Shown one piece after another: positions 63,486 through 64,000 of a stretch of 64,000 nt of DNA. The DNA is from Ricinus communis. Lineage: Eukaryota; Streptophyta; Magnoliopsida; Malpighiales; Euphorbiaceae. Below the pieces are notes generated by a model that worked only from the letters and a program-made list of their open reading frames with translations, was not told where the DNA came from and made no database searches. Location: assembly GCF_019578655.1 (NCBI RefSeq), contig NC_063263.1, positions 8,741,001 through 8,805,000 on the forward strand. The letters run 5' to 3'. The stretch's first letter is position 1, and each line of letters opens with the position of its first letter. A program made the translations under genes and the position numbers.

Positions 63486-63494
63486 TTATTTTTT
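63486..63494. repeat. Right target-site duplication of the MULE
   Basis: TTATTTTTT matches the left TTCTTTTTT at eight of nine positions. The low complexity of this T-rich word weakens the support somewhat. Confidence 0.6.
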
Positions 63495-63559
63495 TAAATT
63501 CACATACATACATACACAGTTGTTTATTGTTGAGATGGTTTGGTAAATTTCACAACTTT

Positions 63560-63632
63560 GACTTTGAGTAGCTCAGAGGTAGCTTGTTATCTTCACTTTG
63601 TTAGGTCATGGGTGCAGGTGACTCTTGATTTA
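63560..63632 (+). mobile_element. Possible tRNA-derived SINE head
   Basis: TAGCTCAGAGG (63569-63579) fits a pol III A box. About 30 bases further, AGGTCATGGGTGCAGGTGACTC resembles the B-box region of plant SINEs (GGGTTCGAGTC-like). The spacing suits a tRNA-related head. No tail or target duplication was delimited, so a chance match or an old tRNA relic is also possible. Confidence 0.35.
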
Positions 63633-64000
63633 TGTCTAGTAGTTAACTATTGAGTTTACAATTAGTGGTTGGAAGTTTATTTTCTAATAAATAATTATCT
63701 AAAATTTTTAATTTTATTTTTTTAATAATTTCAACATTTGATTAAAATTTATGTATAGAAAATATAAAATATGATAGATCATATTCAATACGAATATCTG
63801 CCACAATTTTTAGTTTAAAACGAGTTATTTTCTCCTTATATCTTATGGAAGAAGTAGTATATTCCTCTTAAAATTTTTACTAATAACATTTCTTTTGTTT
63901 AGTGAACGAAAATTACTTTTCAAAGTCTTAAAGTATAGTTTCAAATTTTTCATAATTAAAATGTCAATTATTTAACTTATCTAAAATGAGTCTTCTTCTT
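63633..64000. other. AT-rich flank, nothing recognised
   Basis: No open frame, repeat or RNA gene could be identified in this last stretch. Confidence 0.7.

Noticed and set aside
1..64000. CRISPR arrays, rRNA genes, operons and phage or bacterial islands
   Set aside because: None are present. The evenly repeated units seen are microsatellites or transposon internal repeats, and gene structure is clearly that of a plant nucleus.

Overview
The window looks like nuclear DNA from a flowering plant, most likely a eudicot. It is strongly AT-rich between genes, genes carry GT-AG introns, microsatellites of (TA)n, (ATT)n and (GA)n type are common, and every recognisable gene belongs to a plant or general eukaryotic family. 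I cannot fix the species. Six genes of cellular function can be supported, spread over 64 kb, plus one large DNA transposon.

Layout. 1-12.7 kb is non-genic AT-rich DNA with microsatellites and one decayed tRNA-Lys half. At 12.76-13.47 kb (-) lies a DUF761 (Avr9/Cf-9 rapidly elicited type) gene. 13.6-26.9 kb is non-genic and holds a foldback element with internal ~57-bp repeats near 15.4-15.9 kb. At 28.1-34.3 kb (+) lies an 18-exon class III HD-Zip gene of the ATHB-8 type; I could join all exons in frame to 839 aa, with a miR165/166 site split by an intron. At 37.8-38.3 kb (-) is a DUF1677 zinc-binding-like protein. At 40.6-41.2 kb (-) is a small plant protein with one membrane anchor. At 44.2-45.1 kb (+) is an intronless SEC13 WD40 coding region with a probable 5'UTR intron. 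At 52.1-53.2 kb (+) is a two-exon GATA factor of the GATA9/GATA12 type. 55.6-63.5 kb is one Mutator-like element (MULE) with recognisable terminal inverted repeats and an imperfect 9-bp target duplication. Its mudrA-like transposase is broken, a convergent GRF zinc-finger ORF sits beside the right end, and ~1.7 kb of its interior is present three times in tandem.

How the genes relate. These are independent nuclear genes, not an operon. HB8-type and GATA9/12-type factors act in vascular and hormone-related development, and SEC13 serves COPII vesicles and the nuclear pore. DUF761, DUF1677 and the membrane protein have no settled biochemical role.

The most unusual structure is the MULE. It was inactivated first, because the same in-frame stops occur in all three copies, and was amplified internally afterwards. 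The repeat breakpoint lies inside both the transposase and the GRF finger. Other points for follow-up are a cluster of five CACGTG boxes in 220 bp with no gene nearby, paired auxin-response-like motifs around HB8, and two perfect inverted repeats just downstream of HB8.
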